Assembly: GCA_030627005.1 (NCBI GenBank)
Contig: DAOUSW010000003.1
Span: 18,311-82,310, forward strand
Length of the DNA: 64,000 bases
Source of the DNA: MTP4 sp9310u
Lineage (GTDB): Archaea; Halobacteriota; Methanosarcinia; Methanosarcinales; Methanosarcinaceae
Direction of reading: 5' to 3'
In this document: piece after piece, positions 1 through 8,889 of the stretch
Numbering within the stretch: the stretch's first letter is position 1
Layout: each line of letters starts with the position of its first letter
The notes under the pieces: generated by a model
Database searches by the model: none
Told to the model about the DNA's origin: nothing
Seen by the model: only the letters and a program-made list of their open reading frames with translations
Position numbers and translations under genes: made by a program

Positions 1-138
1 GTGTACGAAGAACAGCCGATGATCATCGTGGCTTACTACGGCTGTGCCATCGTGAAGAAGGACTATGTGAAGGGCTATGTCTTTGACCCGACCGCTCACG
101 ACTACCGCATAAATGCGGACATGTACATCGAAAAGTAA
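1..138 (+). CDS. ABC transporter substrate-binding protein, C-terminal end (partial)
   Basis: Only the last 45 codons are in the window; the frame is open from base 1 to TAA at 136-138. The peptide shares the pattern EEQP, YYGCA, KD.VKG and VFD with the C-terminus of the full binding protein at 4654-6252, so this is a second family-5 (peptide/nickel-type) extracytoplasmic binding protein. It lies directly upstream of the two permease genes and is probably the binding protein of that operon. Its tail runs about 11 residues further than the annotated end of the downstream paralogue (see findings). Confidence 0.85.
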   Translation: MYEEQPMIIVAYYGCAIVKKDYVKGYVFDPTAHDYRINADMYIEK

Positions 139-176
139 AACTCGAAAAGCAAAGCCGGAGGAAAGGGAAAGAAACT

Positions 177-209
177 GCGGGCACGAGGTTTCATGCCTGC
201 CTCTTTTTT
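177..209 (+). terminator. intercistronic hairpin with U-tract
   Basis: GCGGGCA at 177-183 pairs with TGCCTGC at 194-200 (one G-U pair) around a 10-nt loop and is followed by CTCTTTTTT. It sits between the binding-protein gene and the first permease gene, so it may terminate part of the transcripts and keep binding-protein mRNA in excess. The role is inferred. Confidence 0.5.
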
Positions 210-292
210 CAGTCCCCCGGACCAGAACTCCAAAAAGAACCATGCGGGCGGGCAGGGGCACTGATGCAACCTGCCGGCCTTGAGGAGGAAGC

Positions 293-1234
293 ATGAGATA
301 TTTTTTGAAAAGGCTCGGGTTCATGGCGCTAACTGTTTTTGCGGCCTGTGCCCTGACCTTTTTCCTTATGAACGTGATTCCCGGGGGTACCGCCGAACTG
401 ATCCTGAAGCACACCTTCGTGGGCCTGGAAGAAAGCGCAACCGAAGAACAGCTTAACCAGATTTCAAGCCGCTACAACCTGGACGACCCCCTCTACCTGC
501 AGTTTTTCAGGTGGGTGAAGGCCGCTATCGCAGGGGAGGGTATCGGGACTTCCTACGTTTTTAGGAAACCGGTCCTTTACCTCCTGGCCCTGCGCCTGCC
601 GGCAACCATCCAGCTTGCAGGGGCAAGTATGGCAATCGCAGTGCTGGCGGGAGTGAGCCTCGGGATATATTCGGCGCTTCGGGAAAACAGGATTTCCGAC
701 CACATTCTCAGGGTTGCGACCCTCTTTGGGGTTTCCATGCCCTGTTTCTGGGTAGCCCTGCTTTTAATCCTGGTATTTTCCCTGAAACTGAAACTTGTCC
801 CGGTGGCAGGGTACGGGAGCCTGGAAAACCTGTTCCTGCCGGCAGTAGCCCTTTCCCTCCATTCCATGGCAGCGGTCATGAGGGTCACCCGGACAAGCAT
901 GCTCGAGACCCTGGGGCAGGAGTATATCAGGTTTGCAAAAGCCAAGGGGCTCCCCCTGAGGAAGATCATAAGCCGGCATGCCCTGAAAAACGCCATGCTT
1001 CCCGTGGTCACGGTAATCGGGTTCCAGATGGGAAACCTGCTTGGGGGAACCATTGAGATCGAGAAGATCTTCGCCTGGCCGGGGATAGGGAGCCTCCTTG
1101 TGGACTCGATCTCAGCCAGGGACCTGCCTGTTGTCCAGGGCTGCGTGCTTGCAATCGTAAGCATGTTCCTCTTCGTAAATTTCCTTATAGATATGCTCTA
1201 TACGCGTCTTGACCCGCGGATAAGGTACGGTTGA
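293..1234 (+). CDS. ABC transporter permease, DppB/NikB family
   Basis: A 313-residue inner-membrane permease of the peptide/nickel ABC class. It opens with a hydrophobic segment (residues about 9-30), has a periplasmic-type loop and then five further membrane segments. The cytoplasmic EAA-like loop (about 205-235, EYIRFAKAKG followed by ALKNAMLP) is the usual contact with the ATPase. The length is normal for NikB/DppB. GAGGAAG precedes the ATG. It is followed four bases later by the NikC-like partner, so the two are co-transcribed and would form the membrane channel. The substrate (nickel, a metallophore or oligopeptide) cannot be told from sequence alone; the methyltransferase in the same operon would fit either. 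Confidence 0.92.
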   Translation: MRYFLKRLGFMALTVFAACALTFFLMNVIPGGTAELILKHTFVGLEESATEEQLNQISSRYNLDDPLYLQFFRWVKAAIAGEGIGTSYVFRKPVLYLLALRLPATIQLAGASMAIAVLAGVSLGIYSALRENRISDHILRVATLFGVSMPCFWVALLLILVFSLKLKLVPVAGYGSLENLFLPAVALSLHSMAAVMRVTRTSMLETLGQEYIRFAKAKGLPLRKIISRHALKNAMLPVVTVIGFQMGNLLGGTIEIEKIFAWPGIGSLLVDSISARDLPVVQGCVLAIVSMFLFVNFLIDMLYTRLDPRIRYG

Positions 1235-1238
1235 TACC

Positions 1239-2144
1239 ATGGATAACGTTTTTGCTGACAGATTCAGGAGAGAAGACTTTTTGCCGCAACCTGGGGAATA
1301 CGGCGGCGATTTTGTAAAAAGAGTCTTCCAGAGAAAGGACATGCTTTTTGCCCTGGCCGCGCTTGTGCTTTTTGCAGGAGTTGCCCTTTTTGCCCCCCTG
1401 CTCTCTCCTTACGACCCAAATGCAATCGACCTCAAGAACAAGAACCTCGGCCCTTCCGAAGGCCACCTGCTGGGCACGGATTACCTGGGAAGAGACCTCC
1501 TGAGCAGGATACTCATAGGAGCCCGGATTTCCCTCTCCATCGCCTTCGGGGTGGTCCTCATTTCCCTGTTCGTGGGAATTGCCGCGGGCTGTGCGGCAGG
1601 CTACTACGGGGGGCTTGTGGACGAAAGCGTCTCCAGAGTCATAGACATCTTCCTCTCCTTCCCGGGCGTAATCTTTGCCCTGACCATCGTGGGAGTGCTC
1701 GGAAGCGGGGTTTTTAACCTGATGCTTGCCCTCTCGATTGTCCAGTGGGCAAGGTACGCACGGCTGATGCGGGGACAGGTCCTCACCCTCAAAAAACAGG
1801 AATTTGTCCTTTCCGCCGTGACAAGCGGTGCGGGGGACTTTCACATAATCCGGAGGCATATCGTGCCCAATGCCATCGCCCCCCTCCTCGTGCTTGCCAC
1901 AATCGACCTGGGGCACGTCATCCTCTCCATCGCCACCTTAAGTTTCCTGGGGATCGGGCTGCCTGCCGATATTCCGGAATGGGGGGCAATGCTTTCCGCA
2001 GGAAAGGAGTTCATGAGGACGGCCCCTCACCAGACTATCTTCCCGGGGCTTGCCATCACCTTCGTTGTTGTAATATTCAGCATCCTGGGAGACGGTATCC
2101 GGGACATCCTGGACCCGCATCATGAAGGAGGGGAGATGTATTGA
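1239..2144 (+). CDS. ABC transporter permease, DppC/NikC family
   Basis: A 301-residue partner permease. A cytoplasmic N-terminal segment of about 35 residues leads into the first membrane helix (about 36-55), then the conserved HLLGTDYLGRDLLSR stretch typical of DppC/NikC and a five-helix BPD transport domain. The EAA-like loop (SGAGDFHIIRRHIVPN) contacts the ATPases. The stop codon overlaps the start of the next ATPase gene by 4 bases, indicating translational coupling. Family assignment is firm; substrate specificity is not visible. Confidence 0.92.
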   Translation: MDNVFADRFRREDFLPQPGEYGGDFVKRVFQRKDMLFALAALVLFAGVALFAPLLSPYDPNAIDLKNKNLGPSEGHLLGTDYLGRDLLSRILIGARISLSIAFGVVLISLFVGIAAGCAAGYYGGLVDESVSRVIDIFLSFPGVIFALTIVGVLGSGVFNLMLALSIVQWARYARLMRGQVLTLKKQEFVLSAVTSGAGDFHIIRRHIVPNAIAPLLVLATIDLGHVILSIATLSFLGIGLPADIPEWGAMLSAGKEFMRTAPHQTIFPGLAITFVVVIFSILGDGIRDILDPHHEGGEMY

Positions 2145-3082
2145 ACCTGCTTGAAATAAGAGAGCTCTCCGTGGAATTTCCCGCCGGGGAAGGCAGCGTA
2201 AAAGCAGTCTCAGGAGTATCTTTTGACATCAGGGAAGGGGAAACCTTCGGGATAATAGGGGAAAGCGGATCAGGAAAATCCGTTGTAGGGCTTGCCCTGC
2301 TCAGGCTCCTCCCGGCAAATGCCAGGATTTCCGGAAACGTTTGCTTTGTCGGAAAGGACATCTTTTCCCTGGAGCCCTCCGAACTCCGGAAAATCCGGGG
2401 AAAACGTATATCCCTGATGCCCCAGAACCCCGCAGGAGCCCTGAACCCGGCCCTGAAAAACGGGCTTCAGATAGGAGAAGTGTTTGAGAGGTGAGGGATT
2501 GAGAAAAAAGAGGGAATGAAAAAAGCCCTTGGCCTCATGAAAAAACTCTTTTTGCAGGACCCGGAAAAACTCTGCGGCCTTTACCCCCACCAGCTTTCGG
2601 GAGGGATGAGGCAGCGGCTGATTGCGGCCATGTCCCTTTCCTTCGAGCCCGAACTTTTGATCGCGGACGAGCCTACAAAAGGGCTGGACCCGGAAGCCAG
2701 GGCAGGAGCCGTGGAACTGTTCACGAAAATAAAAAACGAATACGGTAAGACCATGCTCCTGATCACCCACGACCTTGACCTGGCCCATGAGGTCTGCGAC
2801 AGGGTGGCTGTAATGTATGCAGGGGAGGTCGTGGAGCTGGACGAAGCTTCAAAAATCCTGCATTCTCCGGGGCACCCCTACACAAAAGGGCTTATCCGGG
2901 CTCATCCCCGAAACGGGCTTGTTCCCCTGAGCGGGCAGAGCCCGAGCCGCATAAAGCTTCCGGAAGGCTGTTTTTACCATGAGCGGTGCAGGTACGCAGC
3001 CGTTGAGTGTTCCAGGAGGCATCCGGAAATGCAAAACCATAAAGGGGGAGGGATCAGGTGCCATCTCCGGTCCTTGCAGTAA
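2141..3082 (+). pseudogene. ABC transporter ATPase, DppD/NikD family, interrupted by in-frame UGA
   Basis: Bases 2141-2494 encode the N-terminal half (TTG start; Walker A GESGSGKS at residues 40-47; Q-loop MPQNP) and 2516-3082 encode the C-terminal half in the same frame (signature LSGGMRQRL, Walker B LLIADEP, H-loop THD, oligopeptide-transporter C-terminal domain with CFYHERC). Only one TGA at 2492-2494 separates them, in the poorly conserved loop between Q-loop and signature. No frameshift is needed. Either the gene is newly inactivated, the stop is read through, or the base is a sequencing error. The organism's known recoded codon (pyrrolysine) is UAG, not UGA. The neighbouring ATPase gene is intact and might partly compensate. 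Confidence 0.85.
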
Positions 3083-3786
3083 ACGGCCTGAAAATGAGCT
3101 TTGGAGCTGCCGAGGTGTTCAAAAACATCAGTTTCTCGGTAGCTCCCGGAGAAACCATGGGGCTATTCGGGAAAAGCGGGTCCGGAAAGACCACTATCGG
3201 CCGGTGTATAGTCGGACTTGAGAAACCCACGGAAGGGGAAATCCTTGTCCACGGGAAAAATATCCTGTCCATGGGCAAAAAAGAGTTCCGGGACCTGCGC
3301 CCGAAAATCCAGATGATTTTCCAGCACCCGGAAACGTCCCTTGGCCCCAGGATGAAAGCCTTTGACAGCCTGGTAGAACCTCTCCGGGTCCGGACCGGGC
3401 TCAAAAAAGCCGAACTCCTGGAAAAGGGCGAGGAGCTGGCAGAGCTGACCGGACTTCGCCCGGAACACCTGGCCCGCTACCCGAACCAGCTCAGCGGGGG
3501 AGAGATCCAGAGGGTGGTACTTGCCAGGATTATGTCCCTATCTCCGGATTTTGTGGTTGCTGACGAACCCACTTCCATGCTCGACGTCTCGGTCCAGGCC
3601 CAGATCCTGCGCCTCATGCAAAAAGTCCAGAGGGAAACGGGAGTCTCCTACCTGCTGATCTCCCACGACCTCGACGTCCTGAGGAAGGTCTGCCACAGGA
3701 TCGCCTACCTGGAAAACGGAAACATAGCTTCTATTGAAGATGTCAGGAAAAAAGAGGTATCAAAACATGCCCGTTCAAGAAAATAA
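3058..3786 (+). CDS. ABC transporter ATPase, DppF/NikE family
   Basis: A 242-residue ATPase with Walker A GKSGSGKT (about 38-45), Q-loop, signature LSGGEIQRV, Walker B and DEPTSMLD D-loop, and H-loop SHD. The GTG start at 3058 overlaps the end of the preceding ATPase gene by 25 bases. All catalytic motifs are intact, unlike the upstream NikD-like gene. It lacks the long C-terminal oligopeptide-binding extension, as is usual for NikE-size proteins. It should power the permease pair, either as a heterodimer with the broken partner or, speculatively, as a homodimer. Confidence 0.92.
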   Translation: MPSPVLAVNGLKMSFGAAEVFKNISFSVAPGETMGLFGKSGSGKTTIGRCIVGLEKPTEGEILVHGKNILSMGKKEFRDLRPKIQMIFQHPETSLGPRMKAFDSLVEPLRVRTGLKKAELLEKGEELAELTGLRPEHLARYPNQLSGGEIQRVVLARIMSLSPDFVVADEPTSMLDVSVQAQILRLMQKVQRETGVSYLLISHDLDVLRKVCHRIAYLENGNIASIEDVRKKEVSKHARSRK

Positions 3787-4528
3787 GATCAAACAGAACA
3801 TTGCCCGGATCTGGGACGTCTCGTCCGAAACATACGACAGCCACGAAGGACATGGGATCCAGACCGAAACAGAAAAAGAAGCCTGGAAACAGCTCTTCAA
3901 AAACCTCCTTCCCCCCGGCCGGCTGGAGGTGCTCGACGTGGGCTGCGGGACCTGTGAAATAGGACTCATGTTTGCGGAAATGGGCCACCGCGTAACAGGG
4001 CTTGACCTTTCGGAAAAAATGCTTGAAAAAGCGAGGGTAAAGGCAACCGTGAAAGGGTTTGACACCACCTTCAGGAAGGGAGATGCCGAAATTCCGCCTT
4101 TTGAGGCGCAAACATTCGACGTCGTTGTCAACCGCCACCTCCTCTGGACCCTTCCGCATCCGGACATCGCGATTCAAAACTGGAAAAGGGTGCTAAAGGA
4201 GGGGGGAGTGCTTCTGGTAGTCGATGGGGTCTGGAACGACGGCTCACTCGAAACCAAAATGAGGAGACTTGCAAGCGACCTCTGCACCCTGCTAGTCGAG
4301 AAGAGAAATCCCCGGAAAGGGTACTACTCAAGGGAGATCAACAGCGAGCTGCCAAACCCTCGCGGGGCTCCCCCGGAAAAAACGCTTGATTACTTCAGGG
4401 CAGCCAGCTTCAAAAATGTAGGGGACCTGGACCTGAAAGATATTATCGATCTCCAGAAAAGGACGATGCCTTTCAGGAAACGGATAGCCTTCGATTACAA
4501 ATATCATCTGATCTACGGGGAAAAATAA
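3767..4528 (+). CDS. class I SAM-dependent methyltransferase
   Basis: A 253-residue Rossmann-fold methyltransferase. Motif I is VLDVGCGTCEIG (about residues 55-66), followed by the acidic GLDLSEKML strand, a DAEIPPF motif II region and a NRHLLWTLPHP post-motif. The ATG at 3767 is chosen because AAAGAGGT lies 8 bases upstream; an in-frame TTG at 3734 has no such site. The gene overlaps the ATPase gene by 20 bases, so it belongs to the transporter operon. Methyltransferases of this kind often accompany nickel/peptide-type transporters, perhaps to make or modify a chelating ligand; that role is inference. Confidence 0.85.
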   Translation: MPVQENKIKQNIARIWDVSSETYDSHEGHGIQTETEKEAWKQLFKNLLPPGRLEVLDVGCGTCEIGLMFAEMGHRVTGLDLSEKMLEKARVKATVKGFDTTFRKGDAEIPPFEAQTFDVVVNRHLLWTLPHPDIAIQNWKRVLKEGGVLLVVDGVWNDGSLETKMRRLASDLCTLLVEKRNPRKGYYSREINSELPNPRGAPPEKTLDYFRAASFKNVGDLDLKDIIDLQKRTMPFRKRIAFDYKYHLIYGEK

Positions 4529-4533
4529 TCCCG

Positions 4534-4640
4534 GAAGAACTTGAGGAAAAAAGAATTCCTGAAGAGCTTGAGGAAAAAAGAATTCCTGAAGAGCTTGAGG
4601 AGAAAAAGAATTCTGGAAGAACTTGAGGAGAAAAATTCTG
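4534..4640 (+). repeat. four-unit tandem repeat, about 27 bp per unit
   Basis: Units start at 4534, 4561, 4588 and 4616 and share GAAGARCTTGAGGA followed by an A-run and GAATTC or its remnant. The array fills the gap between the methyltransferase stop and the next binding-protein gene. Units 1 and 2 differ by one base; units 3 and 4 have drifted in length (28 and 25). Confidence 0.9.
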
Positions 4641-4653
4641 GAAGGGAGATTCC

Positions 4654-6252
4654 ATGAAAACAGTGAAAACCGCGAAAACAGGACCTTCGAAAAAAGGGAC
4701 TTTAATCCTTACGCTTATGCTTGCCCTCTTCATCCTGACCGCATCCCTCTGCAGTTCGGGCTGCACGGGTTCGGCCGGGGAGGGGGAAGGCGAGGCAGGA
4801 GAATCAAAATCCTCACCTTCACCCGAAGACGGCGGAGAAAAAACCCTTACAATGGGAGTTATGTGGGCAGTCCAGAGCATTGACCCCCTCGTCTGCGAAG
4901 AGACAAACGAACTTGTTACCGAGTACCTGGTAAAATGCAATAACGACTTCTCCTTAAAACCCTACCTTGCAACCTCCTGGGAAGCAGTTGACAGCAATAC
5001 CTGGGAATTCAAACTGAGAGAAGACGTGCTCTTCAGCAACGGAAACCCGTTTACGGCCGAAGACGTGAAGTTTTCCCTGAGATGGGACATCGAGCACAAT
5101 AACAAACTCGCCCAGCTGACAAAGATCGAAAGCATTGACGTGCTGGACGAGCATACCCTGCAAATCCGCACAACAGAGACAAATCCCGTTCTGCCCGAAA
5201 CCCTGCACTATTCAAAAGCCGCAATCTTCAGCCCGAAATCCATAGAAAACGGGGAGATGGGAGTGCCGATCGGGACAGGGCCTTTTAAAATCGAGTCCTA
5301 TGACGACCTGGACTATACCCTCGTGTTTGTTAAGAACGAAAACTGGGGGGGAGGGGAACCCGGGCTGGACAGGGTCATTTTCAGGACAGTGGAAGACCCG
5401 AATACCCGGGCAATGGCAATCGAAAGCGGGGAAATCGATTACACTCTTGATGTCCCCTACAACGAAGTGGACCGACTGGACGCCCTTCCCGGGATCACGG
5501 TTGAGAGGTTCAACACGGCCAACGAGTACATCCTGGAGATGAACGCAAAGCGAGAAGCTCTTTCCGACAAAAAGGTCAGGCAGGCTCTCTCTTACGGGAT
5601 TGACAGGGAAGAAATGGTTGAAAACGTGCTCTTTGAGGTAGGGAGACCTGCCACAGGAATATTCCTCCCGGAGATGCACTGGGTAAACCGGGACCTTGAA
5701 CCCTATCCCTACGACCCCGAAAAAGCGAAAGAGCTGCTTTCCGAAGCCGGATGGACCGATTCCGACGGGGATGGGATAAGGGATAAAGCCGGAGAGAGCC
5801 TGACCCTGAGCCTTCTGACCTACCCTAACCGCCCGGGGCTTCCACCCATAGGGGAAGCAATGGCAGCCCAGTACAGGGAACTTGGAATTGGCGTAAGGTA
5901 TGAAGTGATGGAATGGGGCGGGATCTCGGACAGGCTGAAAGAAGGCGACTGGGACCTCTTGCTCTCGACCATGGGAGTCTCGAATGTCGCGGACCCGAGC
6001 TACGTCTTCAACGACATGTACATGACAGGCGGAGACGGTAACCGGGGAGGGTACTCAAACCCCGAACTTGATGCCATGATCACAGAGGCAAACGGAATCG
6101 CAGACCCCGACCTGCGCTATTCGAAATTCGATGAGGTCCAGGCATATGTGCACGAAGAACAGCCCATCGTCCCCGTCTGCTACTACGGCTGTGCGGTGGC
6201 CAGGAAAGACTCGGTCAAGGGCCTTGTCTTCGATACCACGGTGCACGGGTAA
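4654..6252 (+). CDS. ABC transporter substrate-binding lipoprotein, family 5 (peptide/nickel type)
   Basis: A 532-residue extracytoplasmic binding protein. A basic N-terminus and a hydrophobic stretch (about 16-34) end in a lipobox-like CSSGC, followed by a Gly/Glu/Ser linker, so it should be lipid-anchored outside the cell. The mature part has the SBP_bac_5 layout (PYLATSWE, FSNGNPFTAEDVKFSL, GTGPFKIESYD, VRQALSYGIDREEM, YDPEKAKELL). GGGAG lies upstream of the ATG. It closes the operon and is a paralogue of the binding protein whose end opens the window. The TAA at 6250-6252 lies where the paralogue has a Tyr codon, and the frame beyond still encodes a matching tail, so the C-terminus seems shortened by one nonsense change. 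Confidence 0.9.
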   Translation: MKTVKTAKTGPSKKGTLILTLMLALFILTASLCSSGCTGSAGEGEGEAGESKSSPSPEDGGEKTLTMGVMWAVQSIDPLVCEETNELVTEYLVKCNNDFSLKPYLATSWEAVDSNTWEFKLREDVLFSNGNPFTAEDVKFSLRWDIEHNNKLAQLTKIESIDVLDEHTLQIRTTETNPVLPETLHYSKAAIFSPKSIENGEMGVPIGTGPFKIESYDDLDYTLVFVKNENWGGGEPGLDRVIFRTVEDPNTRAMAIESGEIDYTLDVPYNEVDRLDALPGITVERFNTANEYILEMNAKREALSDKKVRQALSYGIDREEMVENVLFEVGRPATGIFLPEMHWVNRDLEPYPYDPEKAKELLSEAGWTDSDGDGIRDKAGESLTLSLLTYPNRPGLPPIGEAMAAQYRELGIGVRYEVMEWGGISDRLKEGDWDLLLSTMGVSNVADPSYVFNDMYMTGGDGNRGGYSNPELDAMITEANGIADPDLRYSKFDEVQAYVHEEQPIVPVCYYGCAVARKDSVKGLVFDTTVHG

Positions 6253-6482
6253 TTCCTGGACCCTGAAATGTACATCAAAAGTCAGAGTTAAAGGGACCCT
6301 GAGCCAGAGAGAAACATAAAACAAGAAGAAAAAAGTAGCAAACAAAAACAGTAAAACAAAATCAGTAAACGGAAACAACAAAACAAAAACAGCAAAACAA
6401 AAATAAATCTGAAAATATTTTAAGACAGAACTCCCGCTCAACAGGATGCCAGGAAAGGAGCTCTTATCTTTTTCTATGTGAC

Positions 6483-7169
6483 TCAGTTATTCACGGCCTC
6501 CACAACAGCCGTCCTGTCCGCAATAACGTTCCGGCCTTCACTGTCAATGACCTTTAAGCTAATTTCAGACCCTGCCTTGAAACCGTAGTTATCAGATGTA
6601 TCCTCTACTCCCCCCACACTCACCTTGACGCTGGAATCAGAAGTGCCAATCGCACTGTCGTCCCCGCAAAGTACCAGCCTTTCCCCAACGTCCCAGAAAC
6701 CGTCTTTGAGGACTGCTTCGTTTCGGGTTTCGTAGGCAGTATTTTTCTTTTCGGGACTAAGGTCGTGGTAAAAGACCAAAGTATCCCCTTCCAAGCGTGT
6801 TCCACTGCCGTCAGAGATGTTGCCCGTGAAGGCATTACCGTACCCGCTGATTCTAATAGATGTAGATTTCAGAGGTAGGGAGTCGCCCCCATTATGTTCA
6901 AGCACGATAAAGTTTTCCTTGAACTTTGCCTTTTCATCCTTAGGCCCCCAGGGAAGTCCCCCCTCATAGAATTCAAGATCGATTTTTGCTACAGGTGACT
7001 GGAAATTTGCGCCCCCCCGGGAGTTGTCAAAGAAACTGGACGCAGCTAACCCCACAAGTATGAACAAAATCATCAAAAGAATCAGGGAGCCTATTACCTG
7101 AACGGCAGCATTTGATCCCGACTTTGACGAAAAAAAGGATTTAAACCGAACTTGTATGCAGGCTTTCAT
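6483..7169 (-). CDS. archaeal type IV pilin-like protein
   Basis: A 228-residue protein with a short basic N-terminus, then SNAAVQVIGSLILLMILFIL (about 18-37), which has the look of the archaeal pilin N-terminal domain (class III signal, hydrophobic helix). The rest is a beta-rich extracellular domain with Gly/Asp turns. It is probably processed by a prepilin peptidase and exposed on the cell surface, as adhesion pilus subunit or a single anchored domain. No pilus assembly ATPase or membrane platform gene is adjacent. Confidence 0.7.
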   Translation of the reverse strand: MKACIQVRFKSFFSSKSGSNAAVQVIGSLILLMILFILVGLAASSFFDNSRGGANFQSPVAKIDLEFYEGGLPWGPKDEKAKFKENFIVLEHNGGDSLPLKSTSIRISGYGNAFTGNISDGSGTRLEGDTLVFYHDLSPEKKNTAYETRNEAVLKDGFWDVGERLVLCGDDSAIGTSDSSVKVSVGGVEDTSDNYGFKAGSEISLKVIDSEGRNVIADRTAVVEAVNN

Positions 7170-7251
7170 TATAAGGATTTATAGACGAACTGCAATAAAT
7201 GAGTGGTGATTCCCATAAATATAAATTAAAGTCTATAAATCGAGGAGAAGG

Positions 7252-8124
7252 TTATTTTCTTTTGCGCTTTTCTTTTTCCTCGTATTCCTTTTCAAGTTCA
7301 AAAATTTCCCTGACCTTCAGGAGTTCCTTCTTGCTTCTTGAGTAGTGCACGAAAACCATCACAACCCCGAAGAGAAGGGCAACTATTGCCGCAAAGAAGT
7401 ACAGAGGAGAAGACTCACGGTAATACTTCACCTGGATAGTCTGCTCCCTTTCATCCATTTCCGAGGCTATCCAGAGGAAGGTCTGCCTGCCCAGGTCATC
7501 CTCTTCCGAGGCATAAGGCTCGGGCCGGGGTATTCCGAAAACACGGTTGCCTGTTGCATAACCTTCCGGGATGACCACACGGATAAACTCCGAATCAGGC
7601 CTCATGATAGCGAGATTCTGGGTCCCCGGCATATTAAGGGTATAAGCAATAAAACCCGTTACATTTTCCTCGAAATCCAGGTTTATGACCTTCATATTGC
7701 GGCGGTTTTCCCTGGTAAGGGTATAATTGAGGTCCGAAAGCTCACTCCTCCCGGAAAGTTTCATGAAGGTTTCGGAGTCTGCCTCTGTTACATTAGAAGG
7801 CTCTACAAGAAGTACGAGGTTTTCGATGGGCACTTCCTCGGGACTTCCGCCAAAGGATTCGGTGGGGAAAATCTCCAGCTTGCTGGCATCTATGACCATA
7901 TGGACAACCCGGACTTCCGTAGTGTTTCCAAGGGGATAGTACGTGGTGGTATTTGCAGGAATTCCGGTCCCGCCTTCATCCACAAAAACTTCAAGTTCAT
8001 AGGAAGAAGCGTTCCCCGGCTCATCAAGGACAATTTCTTCCGTTTCTTCGATACAGCCCGATACGAAGACCACCAGAAGGGCCAGGAGCACAAACAAAGC
8101 TTTAGTTCTCATTTTCACGGACAA
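7252..8124 (-). CDS. membrane-anchored lipoprotein of unknown function (DUF5803-like)
   Basis: A 290-residue protein. The N-terminus is a lipoprotein signal (ALFVLLALLVVFVSGC), the middle is a beta-rich exported domain of about 210 residues rich in Asn-Thr/Ser sequons, a membrane segment follows (about 245-265), and the tail is very basic and charged (EKEYEEKEKRKRK). The architecture resembles the DUF5803 family of archaeal surface proteins, recalled from family knowledge rather than searched. It lies tail-to-head with the pilin-like gene with 82 bases between. Confidence 0.65.
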   Translation of the reverse strand: MSVKMRTKALFVLLALLVVFVSGCIEETEEIVLDEPGNASSYELEVFVDEGGTGIPANTTTYYPLGNTTEVRVVHMVIDASKLEIFPTESFGGSPEEVPIENLVLLVEPSNVTEADSETFMKLSGRSELSDLNYTLTRENRRNMKVINLDFEENVTGFIAYTLNMPGTQNLAIMRPDSEFIRVVIPEGYATGNRVFGIPRPEPYASEEDDLGRQTFLWIASEMDEREQTIQVKYYRESSPLYFFAAIVALLFGVVMVFVHYSRSKKELLKVREIFELEKEYEEKEKRKRK

Positions 8125-8353
8125 CTTCTCCCATTCAGTTTAGAGTGCGTATATTTTCAACTTGCGGCAATCTCCGGTTCCTCCGGAAAAGAGGACTTTG
8201 CAGGGCCAGGGTAAATGTCAGCTTTTATCCTATGCGTCCTCATCTTAATAAACAAAACGGATACCCGGCCTGAATGCGACGGCCTGAAATGAACGGCAAA
8301 ACAACTATCCGAACCCTCCGAAGTAGAAAAGATTACGGAAAAATCCGGAAAAC

Positions 8354-8611
8354 TCAGACCCCGGCATCTCCGCCGGAATCCAGATATCGTTCCACCATTG
8401 GCCAGTCTATCTTTTTAATATATTTGGCCTGAAGCTTTGAGACATAAAGGACGTTGCCTCCGAGAAGAATTTTCAGGTCAGAAGGCTTCGCAGAGACAGA
8501 TCCAAGCGGCATCAACACCGGACCCTCAGGAGAAGTCGAGAGCCTGAAGTCCTGCCCGCTTTTCCGGACATACGCCCTGACTTTTTCATCAATTGCAAAT
8601 CCCGGAATCAT
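8354..8611 (-). CDS. small conserved hypothetical protein
   Basis: An 85-residue soluble protein (starts MIPGFAIDEKVRAYVRK, ends DSGGDAGV). Mixed alpha/beta composition with no membrane segment or cysteine motif. I do not recognise a family. Codon use resembles its neighbours and no overlapping frame is better, so it is likely real. The ATG follows a weak CCGGTG about 10 bases upstream. Confidence 0.6.
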   Translation of the reverse strand: MIPGFAIDEKVRAYVRKSGQDFRLSTSPEGPVLMPLGSVSAKPSDLKILLGGNVLYVSKLQAKYIKKIDWPMVERYLDSGGDAGV

Positions 8612-8698
8612 TTAAAACACCGGAGCAGAGATTGTCTGAAAAATATAAATAACTGAAGGTTGTGGGATTCCCGAAGAACCGGTTGAATTTATCCCAAC

Positions 8699-8780
8699 AG
8701 GACCCGGAAGGATTGGCTGAATTCAGTTTGTGCAAAGGGTTCAGAAGGATTGGCTGAATTAATTCCATGCACAGGATTCG
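8699..8780 (+). repeat. imperfect direct repeat, about 37 bp period
   Basis: GAAGGATTGGCTGAATT occurs at 8707 and again at 8744, followed in both cases by a divergent half ending near TGCA, with a third decayed start near 8773. It lies in the gap between the 85-residue gene and SRP19, and no coding frame runs through it. Confidence 0.7.
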
Positions 8781-8889
8781 GAAGGCCCATTAAAATTCAC
8801 ACTTTACAGGGCAGCGGGTCCGCCTGCCCTCAGGGTATTTCCGGGGCAGTTTTAAATTTCATGAAAACAATCTAGAAAATAGATAGCAT

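Noticed and set aside
1185..1916. 243-codon minus-strand frame
   Set aside because: Antisense to the NikC-like permease gene, rich in residues typical of shadow frames (His, Gly, Gln).
2492..2494. Recoded amino acid at the in-frame UGA
   Set aside because: Pyrrolysine uses UAG, and selenocysteine would need a SECIS element and is not expected in Methanosarcina; a plain nonsense codon or error is simpler.
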